Position numbers and translations under genes: made by a program | NCBI RefSeq assembly: GCF_005503015.1 | Contig: NZ_SCOL01000001.1 | Location: forward strand, 1 to 64,000 | Reading direction: 5' to 3' | Length of the DNA: 64,000 nt | Origin: Bacillus sp. E(2018) | GTDB lineage: Bacteria; Bacillota; Bacilli; Bacillales; Fictibacillaceae | In this document: piece by piece, positions 8,335-18,900 of the stretch | Layout of the letters: every line of letters starts with the position of its first letter | Position numbering within the stretch: the stretch's first letter is position 1 | Notes under the pieces: model-generated | Seen by the model: only the letters and a program-made list of their open reading frames with translations | The model's database searches: none | What the model was told of the DNA's origin: nothing

Positions 8335-8597
8335 GTTGATTTCCGCTCCAGGTTGCTCGCTTTCCATGGGGCGAACGGTGAGCCACTTGTCTGGTTGCAG
8401 TGACTAGCCCCTCGAGGTCAAAAGTTAAACGGTCAAGAAGGCAAAGTACGCCTTCATAGCCCATTTACCTTTTGCTTGTCGGGGCTGAACGAGTCACTTC
8501 CACTTTTCGTATTGCCGCTTTGCGCCATTAAGTGTCTCCACCTGACCGCTCGTCCCATAGGAGTCTCGCCACCTTGCGCTCCAATCAACTTGCATAG
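8335..8597 (+). repeat. Dispersed palindromic repeat, copy B (with internal hairpin insertion)
   Basis: It starts GTTGATTTCCGCTCCAGG and ends GCGCTCCAATCAACTTGC, forming imperfect terminal inverted repeats. It matches copy D almost base for base over its outer parts. About 119 bases (8395-8513) replace four bases of copy D. That insertion is itself an imperfect inverted repeat, with AGTGACT (8399-8405) opposed by AGTCACT (8492-8498) and GCCCC opposed by GGGGC. It occupies most of the gap between yutH and the dehydrogenase gene. Confidence 0.88.
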
Positions 8598-8725
8598 GAA
8601 GTGTAAAAGTACCTAAATCAACAACCTTTTAGATTACACTTTGCACAAGAATTTACCTGCATAAGTACCATTTCTTTATTTTCTGACTTTCCCATGAGAA
8701 AATAGCAAGCAAGGAGTGAAAGCGT

Positions 8726-9691
8726 ATGCAAAAACCTTATGTTTTTATCACACGAAAATTACCGAAAGAAACGGTTAAGCCATTGGAGCAGATCGCACAG
8801 ATCAACATGTGGCCATATGAAGAAAAGGCAGTTCCACGCGAAGTACTTTTAACCGAAATCAAAAAAGCGGATGGGCTGCTCACGATGCTATCAGACAAAA
8901 TCGATAGCGAATTACTTGATGAAGCATCTTCAGTAAAAGTAATTGCCAATCTAGCAGTTGGCTACGATAACATTGATGTCGCAGCTGCCAAACAAAAGGG
9001 GATAACGGTTTGTAACACGCCAGATGTATTAACAGATTCTACGGCGGATTTAGCATTTGCTTTAATTCTTGCAACAGCTCGCAGAATTGTTGAATCAGCG
9101 AATTATGTGAAAGAAGGAAAGTGGAACAGCTGGGGACCTTTATTACTCGCTGGAGCAGATGTGCATCATAAAACAATCGGAATCGTTGGAATGGGGAGGA
9201 TCGGTGAAGCTGTAGCGAGACGAGCAAAAGGCTTTGATATGAAAATTTTATATCATAATCGAAATCGTAAGCCTCATGCTGAAAATTCGCTTGACGCTGA
9301 ATACAAAGAATTTCATGAGCTTTTAAAGCAATCAGATTTTGTCGTCTCTCTTGCACCATTAACACCTGAGACAAAAGGAATGTTTAACCGAGAAGCGTTT
9401 CAGAGTATGAAGGATAGCGCGATCTTCATTAATGCAGGCAGAGGTGCGACAGTTGACGAAGCTGCCCTTATTGAGGCATTACATAACAAAGAAATCGCCG
9501 GTGCAGGGCTTGATGTATATCAGCAAGAGCCGATTGATGTCGATCACCCTCTTCTGTCGATGAAACAAGTGGTTGCCCTTCCTCACATCGGAAGTGCAAG
9601 TGTTGAAACAAGGTTGCAGATGGCTGAACTTGCATGCAGAAATATAACCAATATATTGAATGGAAAAGGCGCAGAAACGCCTGTTACATAA
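8726..9691 (+). CDS. D-isomer-specific 2-hydroxyacid dehydrogenase (glyoxylate/2-ketogluconate reductase type)
   Basis: Cytosolic NAD(P)H-dependent reductase of 321 aa. The Rossmann motif is GMGRIGEAVARR (about residue 155). The catalytic set is visible: Arg in the VANLAVGYDN-to-TARR region, Glu in LDVYQQEP and His in PHIGSAS. B. subtilis YvcT and GyaR-type enzymes are the nearest kind; substrate choice between glyoxylate, hydroxypyruvate and 2-ketogluconate cannot be told. The ribosome binding site is CAAGGAGTG. It overlaps the Shine-Dalgarno of the following short-chain dehydrogenase (12 bases apart), so the two are probably co-transcribed. Confidence 0.88.
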   Translation: MQKPYVFITRKLPKETVKPLEQIAQINMWPYEEKAVPREVLLTEIKKADGLLTMLSDKIDSELLDEASSVKVIANLAVGYDNIDVAAAKQKGITVCNTPDVLTDSTADLAFALILATARRIVESANYVKEGKWNSWGPLLLAGADVHHKTIGIVGMGRIGEAVARRAKGFDMKILYHNRNRKPHAENSLDAEYKEFHELLKQSDFVVSLAPLTPETKGMFNREAFQSMKDSAIFINAGRGATVDEAALIEALHNKEIAGAGLDVYQQEPIDVDHPLLSMKQVVALPHIGSASVETRLQMAELACRNITNILNGKGAETPVT

Positions 9692-9702
9692 GGAGGTACA
9701 AG

Positions 9703-10479
9703 ATGTATCGTTCTTTAGAAGGTAAAACAGCTATCGTTACAGGAGCGAGCCGATTGAACGGAATTGGCGCAGCCGTTTGTGTGGAGCTGGCAAGTAGGGG
9801 TGCTCATATATTCTTTACGACTTGGGGTACATATGATACAACCATGCATGCAGGTGATCATACAAATGACCCGGAACTACTTGTAGAAAAATTAAAAGAT
9901 CTCGGAGTGAAATCTCTTTATGAAGAGATTGACCTTAGTGTTTCAGAACATATCCCGAAACTCCTAGAAAAAGTCGAAAGAGATTTAGGTACACCGACCA
10001 TACTTGTAAACAATGCCTGTATGTCACAAAATCACAGCTGGGAAGATACAACAAGTGAGATTTTAGATGCTCATTATGCAATCAACATTCGTGCAACAAC
10101 TCTATTAAGTATAGAGTTTGCCAAGCGTTTTACAGGGGACAGAGGAAGTATCGTTCATCTAACATCCGGCCAGTCGAAAGGTCCGATGCTTGGAGAATTA
10201 GCTTATGCTGCTACAAAAGGAGCCGTAGACGCGTTAACGATATCTTTAGCTGCTGAAATCGGACATAAAGGAATTACTGTTAATGCAGTGAACCCTGGTC
10301 CTACTAATACGGGCTGGATCAACCCGGATTTAGAAAAAATTCTTCTGCCTAAGTTTCCTGGAGGAAGGATCGGAAAACCAGAAGATGCGGCAAGGTTAGT
10401 TGCATTTTTAACAACACCAGAAGCAGAGTGGATAACCGGACAGATCATCCATTCAGAAGGTGGATTCTTAAGACAATAG
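9703..10479 (+). CDS. Short-chain dehydrogenase/reductase, FabG-like
   Basis: SDR-family NAD(P)H oxidoreductase of 258 aa, cytosolic. The cofactor motif is TGASRLNGIG near residue 14, followed by NNA, the catalytic Ser in HLTSG and the YAATK Tyr/Lys pair. The C-terminus GQIIHSEGGF is typical of FabG-like members. Substrate unknown. The start at 9703 follows AAGGAGG; a longer frame into the upstream gene has no such site. It is in an operon with the 2-hydroxyacid dehydrogenase and ends at its own terminator, before argC. Confidence 0.85.
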   Translation: MYRSLEGKTAIVTGASRLNGIGAAVCVELASRGAHIFFTTWGTYDTTMHAGDHTNDPELLVEKLKDLGVKSLYEEIDLSVSEHIPKLLEKVERDLGTPTILVNNACMSQNHSWEDTTSEILDAHYAINIRATTLLSIEFAKRFTGDRGSIVHLTSGQSKGPMLGELAYAATKGAVDALTISLAAEIGHKGITVNAVNPGPTNTGWINPDLEKILLPKFPGGRIGKPEDAARLVAFLTTPEAEWITGQIIHSEGGFLRQ

Positions 10480-10489
10480 AAACATTTTT

Positions 10490-10537
10490 GAGACTGACTT
10501 TAGTGGTATCTTCGAATACCCAAAAAGTCAGTTTTTT
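10490..10537 (+). terminator. Terminator after the short-chain dehydrogenase
   Basis: Outer stem GACTGACTTT/AAAGTCAGTTT with an inner GGTAT/ATACC hairpin, followed by seven T. Confidence 0.85.
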
Positions 10538-10567
10538 TATTAAAATTAAATTATTTATAAATATACT

Positions 10568-10597
10568 ATTGAATTAATTTTTATACAGTCCTATAAT
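10568..10597 (+). promoter_or_regulatory. argC promoter with overlapping ARG box
   Basis: TTGAAT (10569-10574) and TATAAT (10592-10597) are 17 bases apart, a good sigma-A promoter. An 18-base stretch from 10568 to 10585 fits the ARG-box consensus WNTGAATWWWWATTCANW at all but two positions. The overlap with the -35 and spacer suggests repression by ArgR with arginine; ArgR is not encoded in the window. Confidence 0.65.
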
Positions 10598-10626
10598 GAA
10601 CCATAACTTATTTAAGGAGTGATGGA

Positions 10627-11661
10627 ATGAGAGCAGGAATTATTGGTGTAACCGGATATGGTGGGATGGAACTTTTCCGGCTGCTATCGGCACATACGGA
10701 GATTACCGAAGTTGTTCTCTATTCATCCTCTAAAGCGGGTAATGAGCTTTCAGAAGAAATTCAGCATCTGTCTCATGTTCATGATCAGAAGCTAAGATCA
10801 CTGAAACAACTGCCATCCGATGGCTTAGATATCGTTTTTTCCTCTGCACCAAGTGGTGTTTCGTCAGAGTTACTTCCTTCGCTCGTCGATGAGAACTTAA
10901 AGATTATTGATTTAGCAGGAGACTTTCGAATAAAAGATGCAGACACTTATCGAGCATGGTACAAAAAAGAGCCTCCTCCACAACCACTCGTCAATCAAGC
11001 GGTGTACGGATTAACAGAATGGAAGAGAGAAGAGGTACAGAACGGTATGCTGATCGCAAACCCAGGATGTTATCCGACCGCAGCTCTCATAGGTATCCTT
11101 CCTTTATTAAAAGAAAACGTAATCCATCCCTCTTCCGTCGTGATCGATGCAAAGAGCGGGATTTCCGGAGCAGGTGCAACTCCGGGCAAAGGAACGCATT
11201 TTACACAAGTAAATGATAGCCTCGGCATATACAAGATCAATCAACATCAGCACATTCCAGAGATCGAGCAAACGATACAGTCATGTACAGATATTGAAAC
11301 GAAAATTACATTTAATACACATCTTGTTCCAATGACAAGGGGCATCATGACTACGATGTATGCGGAGCTAACAGATGCAGTAACCACTCGAACTGTAAGG
11401 GAACTCTATGAATCTTATTACGACAGTGAATACTTCGTCAGAGTTCATAAAGAAAAAGCAAATTTGTTTACCAAACAAGTGTATGGCTCCAATTTTTGTG
11501 ATGTAACGTTTGCCGTTGATGAGCGAACAAACCGAATCACGGTAATCTCGTGTATCGACAATCTATTAAAAGGAGCGGCAGGTCAAGCGGTTCAAAATAT
11601 GAATGTGATGTTAGGAATGGAAGAAACGAAGGGGTTAAAAGCTTCACCGATGTTCCCTTAA
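10627..11661 (+). CDS. argC: N-acetyl-gamma-glutamyl-phosphate reductase
   Basis: Third step of arginine synthesis: NADPH reduction of N-acetylglutamyl phosphate to the semialdehyde. 344 aa, normal length. The N-terminal nucleotide motif GVTGYGGMELFRLL and the active-site Cys in NPGCYPTAA (about residue 148) are visible. It is the first gene of argCJBD-carAB-argF, with a ribosome binding site AAGGAGTGATGG. argJ follows after 16 bases. Confidence 0.95.
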   Translation: MRAGIIGVTGYGGMELFRLLSAHTEITEVVLYSSSKAGNELSEEIQHLSHVHDQKLRSLKQLPSDGLDIVFSSAPSGVSSELLPSLVDENLKIIDLAGDFRIKDADTYRAWYKKEPPPQPLVNQAVYGLTEWKREEVQNGMLIANPGCYPTAALIGILPLLKENVIHPSSVVIDAKSGISGAGATPGKGTHFTQVNDSLGIYKINQHQHIPEIEQTIQSCTDIETKITFNTHLVPMTRGIMTTMYAELTDAVTTRTVRELYESYYDSEYFVRVHKEKANLFTKQVYGSNFCDVTFAVDERTNRITVISCIDNLLKGAAGQAVQNMNVMLGMEETKGLKASPMFP

Positions 11662-11677
11662 CTAGAGGAGGCAGTAT

Positions 11678-12904
11678 ATGCAGGCAACAAAAGCAACGAT
11701 TCAGAAGATAACAGGTATTAACATCGCGACGCCAAAAGGATTTTACGCAAGTGGACTTCATTGTGGATTGAAACATAAAAAGCTCGACTTAGGATTGTTG
11801 TATAGTATTACTCCCGCAAATGCGGCAGGTGTTTATACAACGAACCAAGTTCAAGCAGCTCCGCTAAAAGTTACTCAGAAAAGCATCTCTCAAGAAGGGA
11901 AGCTTCAAGCGATCATCGTTAACTCTGGTAATGCAAATGCTTGTACAGGAAAAAAAGGCTTGAGAGATGCTGAGCATATGCAGATTCAGACTGCCGAAAA
12001 GCTGGATATTCCACCGCACTATGTAGGAGTTGCCTCTACAGGGGTAATCGGTGAACATCTGCCGATGGATAAAATATCGACTGGTATTGAAAACCTAGTA
12101 CTAGATTCTGAGTTAAAAGGCTCGATCGATTTTGCTCAATCCATTTTAACGACAGATACTGTTTCCAAGAATACAGCTTACACGCTGAAAATTAATAATA
12201 AAAATATTACGATCGCAGGCACAGCAAAAGGATCAGGGATGATTCACCCTAATATGGCCACGATGCTAGGCTTCATCACGACAGATGCAGCTGTCCAAAA
12301 AGATGATCTCCACGCAGCTTTGTCTTTTGCTGTAGAACGTACGTTTAACTGTATTACCGTGGACGGTGATACATCGACGAACGACATGGTACTCATGCTC
12401 GCAAACGGAATGGGTGAGAATGAAGAGTTAAACAAAGACCACCCTGAATGGCAACTATTCTTAGAAGCTCTCGTACTCGTTTGTGAAGATTTAGGCAAAC
12501 TTATCGCGAAGGATGGGGAAGGTGCGAGCAAGCTGATCGAGGTTCAAGTAAGCGGAGCAGCATCCGATAAAGATGCGAGAATCATAGCCAAAACGATAGT
12601 CGGTTCTCCGTTAGTGAAAACTGCTATATTTGGTTGCGATGCCAACTGGGGCAGAATTCTTGCTGCAGCAGGATATAGCGGAGTTTCGTTTAATCCGGAC
12701 GCTGTAAAAATACAGATTGGTGGGCATGAAGTTGTAGTAGATGGAGAGCCAGTTCTATTTTCAGAGGAAAGAATTCGCAACTATTTAAAAAGCCATGAAA
12801 TTCATATCTCAGTCGAACTATCAGAAGGTTTTGGAAGTGGAAGAGCGTGGGGATGTGATCTTACGTATGATTATGTTCAGATAAATGCAAGTTATCGTAC
12901 TTAA
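11678..12904 (+). CDS. argJ: Bifunctional ornithine acetyltransferase/N-acetylglutamate synthase
   Basis: Transfers acetyl from N-acetylornithine to glutamate, and in bifunctional forms also uses acetyl-CoA to make N-acetylglutamate, giving the cyclic arginine pathway. 408 aa. The proenzyme self-cleavage site HPNMATML (cut expected between Ala and Thr, near residue 195) follows GSGMI. The presence of argJ and absence of argA or argE nearby fit the cyclic route. The start follows AGAGGAGG. argB begins 15 bases downstream. Confidence 0.95.
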   Translation: MQATKATIQKITGINIATPKGFYASGLHCGLKHKKLDLGLLYSITPANAAGVYTTNQVQAAPLKVTQKSISQEGKLQAIIVNSGNANACTGKKGLRDAEHMQIQTAEKLDIPPHYVGVASTGVIGEHLPMDKISTGIENLVLDSELKGSIDFAQSILTTDTVSKNTAYTLKINNKNITIAGTAKGSGMIHPNMATMLGFITTDAAVQKDDLHAALSFAVERTFNCITVDGDTSTNDMVLMLANGMGENEELNKDHPEWQLFLEALVLVCEDLGKLIAKDGEGASKLIEVQVSGAASDKDARIIAKTIVGSPLVKTAIFGCDANWGRILAAAGYSGVSFNPDAVKIQIGGHEVVVDGEPVLFSEERIRNYLKSHEIHISVELSEGFGSGRAWGCDLTYDYVQINASYRT

Positions 12905-12919
12905 AAGGAGGCGAGTGTT

Positions 12920-13663
12920 GTGTTTCATGTTATGAAAATCGGAGGAAGTACGCTAGCTAATTTGCAACCTGCATTTTTTGATGCTCTTAAAAATAGGGTT
13001 CAACAAGGCGAAAAAGTCGTTATCGTTCACGGAGGAGGGCCGGAAATTAATAAAAAGCTGTCAGAATCCGGGTTACCGTTAGAAATGAAGAATGGCATCC
13101 GAGTAACAAGCCCAGAATCACTTTCCCATGTGAAAACAGCGTTAAAGGACATTACCAACACAAATCTTGTAGAGAGATTAAATAACGAAGATATATCAGC
13201 TCAAGGACTTTCTGGAGAAGAGAATTCCTTACTCACTTGTGAGTTCTTAGATAAAGAGAATTATGGTTGGGTTGGAAGTATACAGAAAGTAAATACAAAG
13301 ATCATTCAAAACGTGTTAGATGATGGCAAAATTCCAGTCATAGCATCTTTAGGTGTAACTAATTCCGGTGAAACGGTGAATATTAACGCAGACACGGCGG
13401 CAGGAGAAACAGCAGCTGCACTATCTGCTGAGTCGATCTGTTTTGTTACAGATACACCTGGTGTTTCAGTGAATGGAGAATGGATGAAACACTTAACGAT
13501 CTCGCATATTTTGAAAAGTATCGTTGAAGGACACATAAGCGGTGGAATGGTACCAAAGGTTGAAGCGGCAATAAAATGTCTGGATTTAGACATCAAGCAA
13601 GTACGAATCACCGATCAAACTCTGGCTGGTACAGAGTTGCTTAAGGAGGTACTAATCACATGA
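12920..13663 (+). CDS. argB: Acetylglutamate kinase
   Basis: Amino acid kinase fold enzyme of 247 aa that phosphorylates N-acetylglutamate. The phosphate-binding motifs KIGGST (residues 6-11) and HGGGPEIN are visible. The start is GTG at 12920, eight bases after AAAAGGAGG. Its stop overlaps the argD start (ATGA), indicating translational coupling. It is shorter than the arginine-inhibited hexameric forms with an N-terminal helix, so feedback at this enzyme is less likely; that is inference. Confidence 0.94.
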   Translation: MFHVMKIGGSTLANLQPAFFDALKNRVQQGEKVVIVHGGGPEINKKLSESGLPLEMKNGIRVTSPESLSHVKTALKDITNTNLVERLNNEDISAQGLSGEENSLLTCEFLDKENYGWVGSIQKVNTKIIQNVLDDGKIPVIASLGVTNSGETVNINADTAAGETAAALSAESICFVTDTPGVSVNGEWMKHLTISHILKSIVEGHISGGMVPKVEAAIKCLDLDIKQVRITDQTLAGTELLKEVLIT

Positions 13664-14814
13664 GTGCACTTTTTCCAACTTATAAAAGAAAGCAAATACA
13701 ACTTCAAAAAGGGAACGGAACTTATGCATATGACCAAAACAATAAAAAGTATCTAGATTTCACGAGCGGAATAGCTGTTACAAGTCTAGGACATTGTCAT
13801 CCTGAAGTGGTTGCAGCGCTCCAAAAACAGAGCGAATGCATCTGGCATACTTCCAATCTTTTCGAAATTCAACAGCAAGAATTGCTCGCAGAGACGCTTG
13901 TGACGCACACAAATTTGAATTTAGCTTTCTTTTGCAATAGTGGAGCTGAAGCGAACGAAGCTGCGATTAAGCTTGCTAAGAAATTCACAAAGAAAAATAA
14001 GATTATCACATTCAACGATTCATTTCACGGCAGAACGTTCGGTTCCATGTCGGCAACGGGTCAACAAAAGATAAAAGAAGGATATGGACCGCTTCTGTCA
14101 ACATTCATACACCTGCCCTGGAACGATATTGAGCAATTGAAGAAACAGGCAGATAACGACACAGCTGCAATCATGATGGAAGTTATACAGGGAGAAGGCG
14201 GGATTAAAATCGCTGACCCAAATTTTTATGAAGCGGTGCAAGAAATCTGTGAGAAGAACGATATCTTATTGCTTATAGATGAAGTCCAAACCGGTATCGG
14301 CAGAACGGGAAAAAGATATGCCTATGAACACTTCGGATTAGATCCGGACATCGTTACCCTTGCAAAAGGACTAGGAAACGGTTTTCCAATCGGTGCTATG
14401 CTTGGAAAGAGAAAACTAGCTGATGATTTTGGACCAGGAAGTCATGGAACGACCTTTGGAGGAAATCCTCTCGCATGTGCAGTCAGCCAAAGTGTTTTGG
14501 ATATCATTTTTCATGACAGCTTTTTAAATGAGGTCGAGAGAAAAGGAAAGAACTTCAAAGAGCAACTAGAAAATCACTTAACAAATTTCCCTTCCGTAAA
14601 GGAAATACGAGGAAAAGGATTATTGATAGGAATAGAATGTGAGCGGGCTAGTGAATTATTGATAAACTTAGAAGAACAAGGCTTTCTAACCGTACCTGCA
14701 GGTGAGCATGTTATTCGACTACTCCCCCCGTTAAACGTTACAGATGAAGAACTATCATCAGCTTTAAACACGATTCTAGCAGTATTTAATAGCATATATG
14801 AAACAGTGAAATAA
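13660..14814 (+). CDS. argD: Acetylornithine aminotransferase
   Basis: PLP-dependent class III aminotransferase of 384 aa making N-acetylornithine from the semialdehyde. Landmarks are SGAEANEAAIKLA, LLIDEVQTGIGRTG with the PLP-contacting Asp, and the Schiff-base Lys in TLAKGLGNGFPIG. It overlaps argB by four bases. A gap of 81 bases with a second ARG box separates it from carA. Confidence 0.95.
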   Translation: MSALFPTYKRKQIQLQKGNGTYAYDQNNKKYLDFTSGIAVTSLGHCHPEVVAALQKQSECIWHTSNLFEIQQQELLAETLVTHTNLNLAFFCNSGAEANEAAIKLAKKFTKKNKIITFNDSFHGRTFGSMSATGQQKIKEGYGPLLSTFIHLPWNDIEQLKKQADNDTAAIMMEVIQGEGGIKIADPNFYEAVQEICEKNDILLLIDEVQTGIGRTGKRYAYEHFGLDPDIVTLAKGLGNGFPIGAMLGKRKLADDFGPGSHGTTFGGNPLACAVSQSVLDIIFHDSFLNEVERKGKNFKEQLENHLTNFPSVKEIRGKGLLIGIECERASELLINLEEQGFLTVPAGEHVIRLLPPLNVTDEELSSALNTILAVFNSIYETVK

Positions 14815-14842
14815 AAAGAATCTAGATATTTTTTTACCCATA

Positions 14843-14860
14843 AGTGAATAAAAATACATT
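14843..14860 (+). promoter_or_regulatory. ARG box before carA
   Basis: AGTGAATAAAAATACATT matches the 18-position ARG-box consensus WNTGAATWWWWATTCANW at all but one position. It suggests separate arginine control of carAB-argF through ArgR inside the operon. Confidence 0.65.
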
Positions 14861-14895
14861 TATATATATGTTTTATACAAGGAGTGGAACGCTAT

Positions 14896-15948
14896 ATGAA
14901 AGGCTGTATAACGCTATCTAACGGTAATACATTCGATGGTGACTGGATTAGTGATCACCAGTATGGTTCAGGTGAAATTGTATTTTATACAGGGATGACT
15001 GGTTACGAACAAGTGTTGACTGATCCTTCCTATCAAGGACAGATTGTCGTATTTTCTTATCCTTTCATCGGAAATTATGGATTTGATCCTAAGAATATGG
15101 AGTCCGCAAAAATCCAAGTGGCTGGAGTAGTTATGGCAGATTGCTTTGGATTTGCTGCAAAAGGTGGCCGACAATCAATTGTTGACTTGCTTAATGTCTA
15201 TCAAATTCCGGCTTTAACAAATGTTGATACTAGATCTCTTATTCAACAAATTCGCATGAAAGGATCTACGCCTGCTGTTATGCATATACCAACTATCACT
15301 CCTGATTCTTTTAGTCTAGAAGAATATTGGCCAGCTACATCAATGGAAAAGACGGGTTCAGGAGACACGCATATTGTCTTGATCGATTTTGGATATAAAA
15401 AGTCCATCGCTGATGCTTTTGTTAACGAGGGATGCAGCGTAACAATTGTTCCTTATGATCAAGATATAGCGGATATCGAAAAATTGAATCCTGATGCTTT
15501 AGTTTTTTCAAACGGTTCTGGTGACCCTATGAGGTTCGTTAACTATTTTCAACGTTACAAAAAACTCGCGATGCGCTTTCCCACATTAGGCATCTGTCTC
15601 GGTCATCAGATCCTTGCTTTAGCGTTCGGCAGTGAGACGCGAAAGCTGAAGTTTGGTCATCGTGGTGCGAATCAGCCAGTTATGAACTTGAAGACAGGGA
15701 AAGTATCGATGAGTTCACAAAATCATAGTTATGTTGTTCAAAAAGAAAGTTTAGCCCAAACAGGGTTCAACATTTGGTTTGAAAATGTAAACGATGGAAG
15801 TGTCGAAGGATTGTGGCATCGTTCATTCAACATTGCGAGTGTTCAATTCCACCCTGAAGCAGCGCCTGGTCCGAACGAACATAAGGAAATTTTTCAGAAC
15901 TTTATTAAAAGTGTACAACATACAGAGAAGGTGAGAAGTTATGCCTAA
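14896..15948 (+). CDS. carA: Carbamoyl phosphate synthase small subunit (arginine-specific)
   Basis: Glutamine amidotransferase subunit, 350 aa, which supplies ammonia to CarB. The class I amidotransferase domain has its nucleophile Cys in GICLGHQ and the His-Glu pair in FHPEAAPG. The short N-terminal domain with GMTGYEQVLTDPSY is typical. I take the ATG at 14896, seven bases after GGAGTGG; the GTG at 14884 lies within that site. Its position in the arg operon marks it as the arginine-specific enzyme. Its stop overlaps carB by eight bases. Confidence 0.93.
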   Translation: MKGCITLSNGNTFDGDWISDHQYGSGEIVFYTGMTGYEQVLTDPSYQGQIVVFSYPFIGNYGFDPKNMESAKIQVAGVVMADCFGFAAKGGRQSIVDLLNVYQIPALTNVDTRSLIQQIRMKGSTPAVMHIPTITPDSFSLEEYWPATSMEKTGSGDTHIVLIDFGYKKSIADAFVNEGCSVTIVPYDQDIADIEKLNPDALVFSNGSGDPMRFVNYFQRYKKLAMRFPTLGICLGHQILALAFGSETRKLKFGHRGANQPVMNLKTGKVSMSSQNHSYVVQKESLAQTGFNIWFENVNDGSVEGLWHRSFNIASVQFHPEAAPGPNEHKEIFQNFIKSVQHTEKVRSYA

Positions 15949-18900
15949 ACAACAAGACATTAAGAAGGTGCTCGTGATCGGATCAGGACCGATCGTGATC
16001 GGGCAGGCAGCAGAATTTGACTATTCCGGAACACAAGCATGTAAAGCATTAAAAGAAGAAGGCATAGAAGTGGTCCTGATCAACAACAATCCTGCTACCA
16101 TTATGACGGACAACACGTTTGCAGACGTAATATACTTTGAACCCTTAACCGTTGAATATGCGGAACAGATTATTCAAAAAGAAAAACCTGATGGACTTCT
16201 AGCGACAGTTGGCGGCCAAACAGGACTTAACTTAGCTATGGAGCTTCATGAGAACGGAATATTAGCGAAACATGGAGTTCGACTTCTAGGTACAGATATA
16301 GACTCTATACAAAAAGCAGAAGACCGTGAGCTGTTTCGATCATTGATGAAGCAGCTCGGAGAACCTGTACCAGATAGTGAGATTGTTACTTTGATAGATG
16401 AAGCGGTCTGTTTTGCCGAAGAGACAGGGTACCCTGTGATTGTTAGACCAGCCTATACACTTGGTGGATTTGGTGGAGGAATCGCTTCAACAAGAGAGTC
16501 GCTGATTACTTTGGTCAAACAAGGACTATCGGCAAGTCCGATCAATCAATGCTTGATTGAAAAAAGTATCGCAGGCTACAAAGAGGTTGAATATGAAGTA
16601 ATGCGTGACAAGAATGGAACATGCATCACGGTTTGCAACATGGAAAATGTTGATCCCGTTGGTGTTCATACAGGTGATTCTGTAGTAGTAGCTCCTAGCC
16701 AGACGTTAACAGATGATGAGTATCAGTCATTAAGAAAAGCATCATTGACCATCATTTCTGCGCTTGAAATCGTAGGAGGATGTAATATACAGTTCGCGCT
16801 TCATCCGGATAACTCACAGTATTATTTGATTGAAGTGAATCCGCGTGTGAGCAGGTCATCTGCTTTAGCATCAAAAGCAACCGGATATCCGATTGCAAAG
16901 ATTGCTGCCAAACTTGCCCTAGGGTATAACCTGCATGAATTGAAGAATCCAGTAACCGGAACGACCTTTGCGAGTTTTGAACCGGCGTTAGATTATGTAG
17001 CTGTAAAAATGCCAAGGTGGCCGTTCGATAAGTTTCCTCATGCAGACCGCAAACTCGGAACCCAGATGAAAGCGACAGGCGAAGTGATGGCGTTAGAGAG
17101 AAACATGGCTTCAGCGTTTCAAAAAGCGATCCGTTCACTAGAGCTGAAAACGAACGGCATGTATTTGAAAGAACTATCTGCATTAGATGAGGATACACTT
17201 TTTGATTTTGTCGTATCAGCAGATGATCGCCGTTTTTTCGTGGTGATGGAGCTGTTAAAAAGAGGAATAACTACAGACAGAATTCATGAATTAACACAAA
17301 TCACACCTTACTTTTTATCCATCTTTCAGGAGATGGTTTCAATGGACAATATGCTGCAAAAAACGAGTCTAGAAAAAGTAGAAAAACAGCAGCTACAACT
17401 GGCAAAAAAGTATGGTTTTTCAGATCAATATCTATCAGAGATCTGGTCTGTTTCAGAGTTGGAAGTCCGAAATAAAAGAGTAGAATGGGACATCACCCCA
17501 TCGTATAAGATGGTGGATACGTGCGCAGCAGAGTTTGAAGCAACAACGACTTATTTTTATTCCAGCTGGAGCGGGAAAAGTGATAGAATCCCTGTTTCGA
17601 AGAAGAAGGTTGCCGTTATCGGTTCAGGTCCTATTCGAATTGGGCAAGGTGTTGAATTCGATTATTGCTGTGTGCACAGTGCTATCGCTCTTCATGCATG
17701 TGGTTATGAAGCGATACTGATCAACAATAATCCTGAGACCGTAAGCACGGATTATGAAGTATCGGACTCTCTATATTTTGAGCCTCTCACTTTTGAAGAC
17801 ATCAATCATGTTTTGGAGTTTGAAAGAATATCAGATGTCATTCTGCAATTTGGCGGTCAAACATCTATTAATTTGGCTAAGAAGTTAGAAGAGGCGGGGT
17901 ATTCTATTCTTGGCAGTCCAGCGGACACTATAGACCAAATGGAAGACAGAGATCACTTTTATCAATTTTTAGAGTCATTAAATATTCCTAAAGTTCCTGG
18001 GTTCTCAGCAATAAGCGAAAAAGAAGTTAAACAGTATGCAAACAAACTAGGGTTTCCAATTCTTTTGCGTCCTTCATATGTAATTGGTGGAAGCGGAATG
18101 AAGGTACTTTATTCTGATAGCGAACTGACCAGTTATCTGAACCATGAACAAGTGAATTATCCCGTTTTGATCGATACATTCTTAGAAGGAACAGAAGCAG
18201 AAGTAGACGTTTTAAGTGATGGTACAGAAGTATTCATTCCGGGCATCTTTGAACATTTAGAAGGAACCGGGGTGCATTCAGGAGATAGCCTGACTGTTAC
18301 ACCACCACAAACTTTATCTAGCCATGTGATTGATCAAATAGAGTCTTACTCAAAAAAAATCGGACTCAACATATCCTATAAAGGATTGTTTAATGTTCAA
18401 TTTGCCATACAGGATGAGTGTGTTTATGTCATTGAAGTGAATCCAAGAGCATCTCGAACAGCACCGATCATGAGCAAAATCACGAATGTAAACCTTGTCC
18501 AGAAAGCAACGCAATTGCTTGTAGGTTACTCATTAAAATCACTGAACCTTGAACAAGAGCATAACGGACAACCGGAAGTTACAGTAAAAGCACCTGTTTT
18601 TTCAACCATTAAACTGCCTGGTGTTACCCCGGTGTTGAGCCCGATGATGCTCTCAACAGGAGAAGTGATTGGAACGGATGTCGATTTTATTGAAGCTCTC
18701 ACTAAAGCCCTAAAAGGCTCGACTCTTCAATTAGCAGATTTATGGAATGTTCAAGGAAGTATTTTTGTGGAGGGAAATCTCACTGAGGCAGCTTCAAAAG
18801 CCTGGGAGGAATGCGGGTATACCGTACTTACGTCAAATGATCAGACTTTTGAAGAGTGGTTAAAAACGGATAACAAAGCCATATATATGAACTTTTTGAA

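Noticed and set aside
9634..9702. N-terminal extension of the short-chain dehydrogenase into the upstream gene
   Set aside because: The AAGGAGG before 9703 and the family N-terminus both point to 9703.
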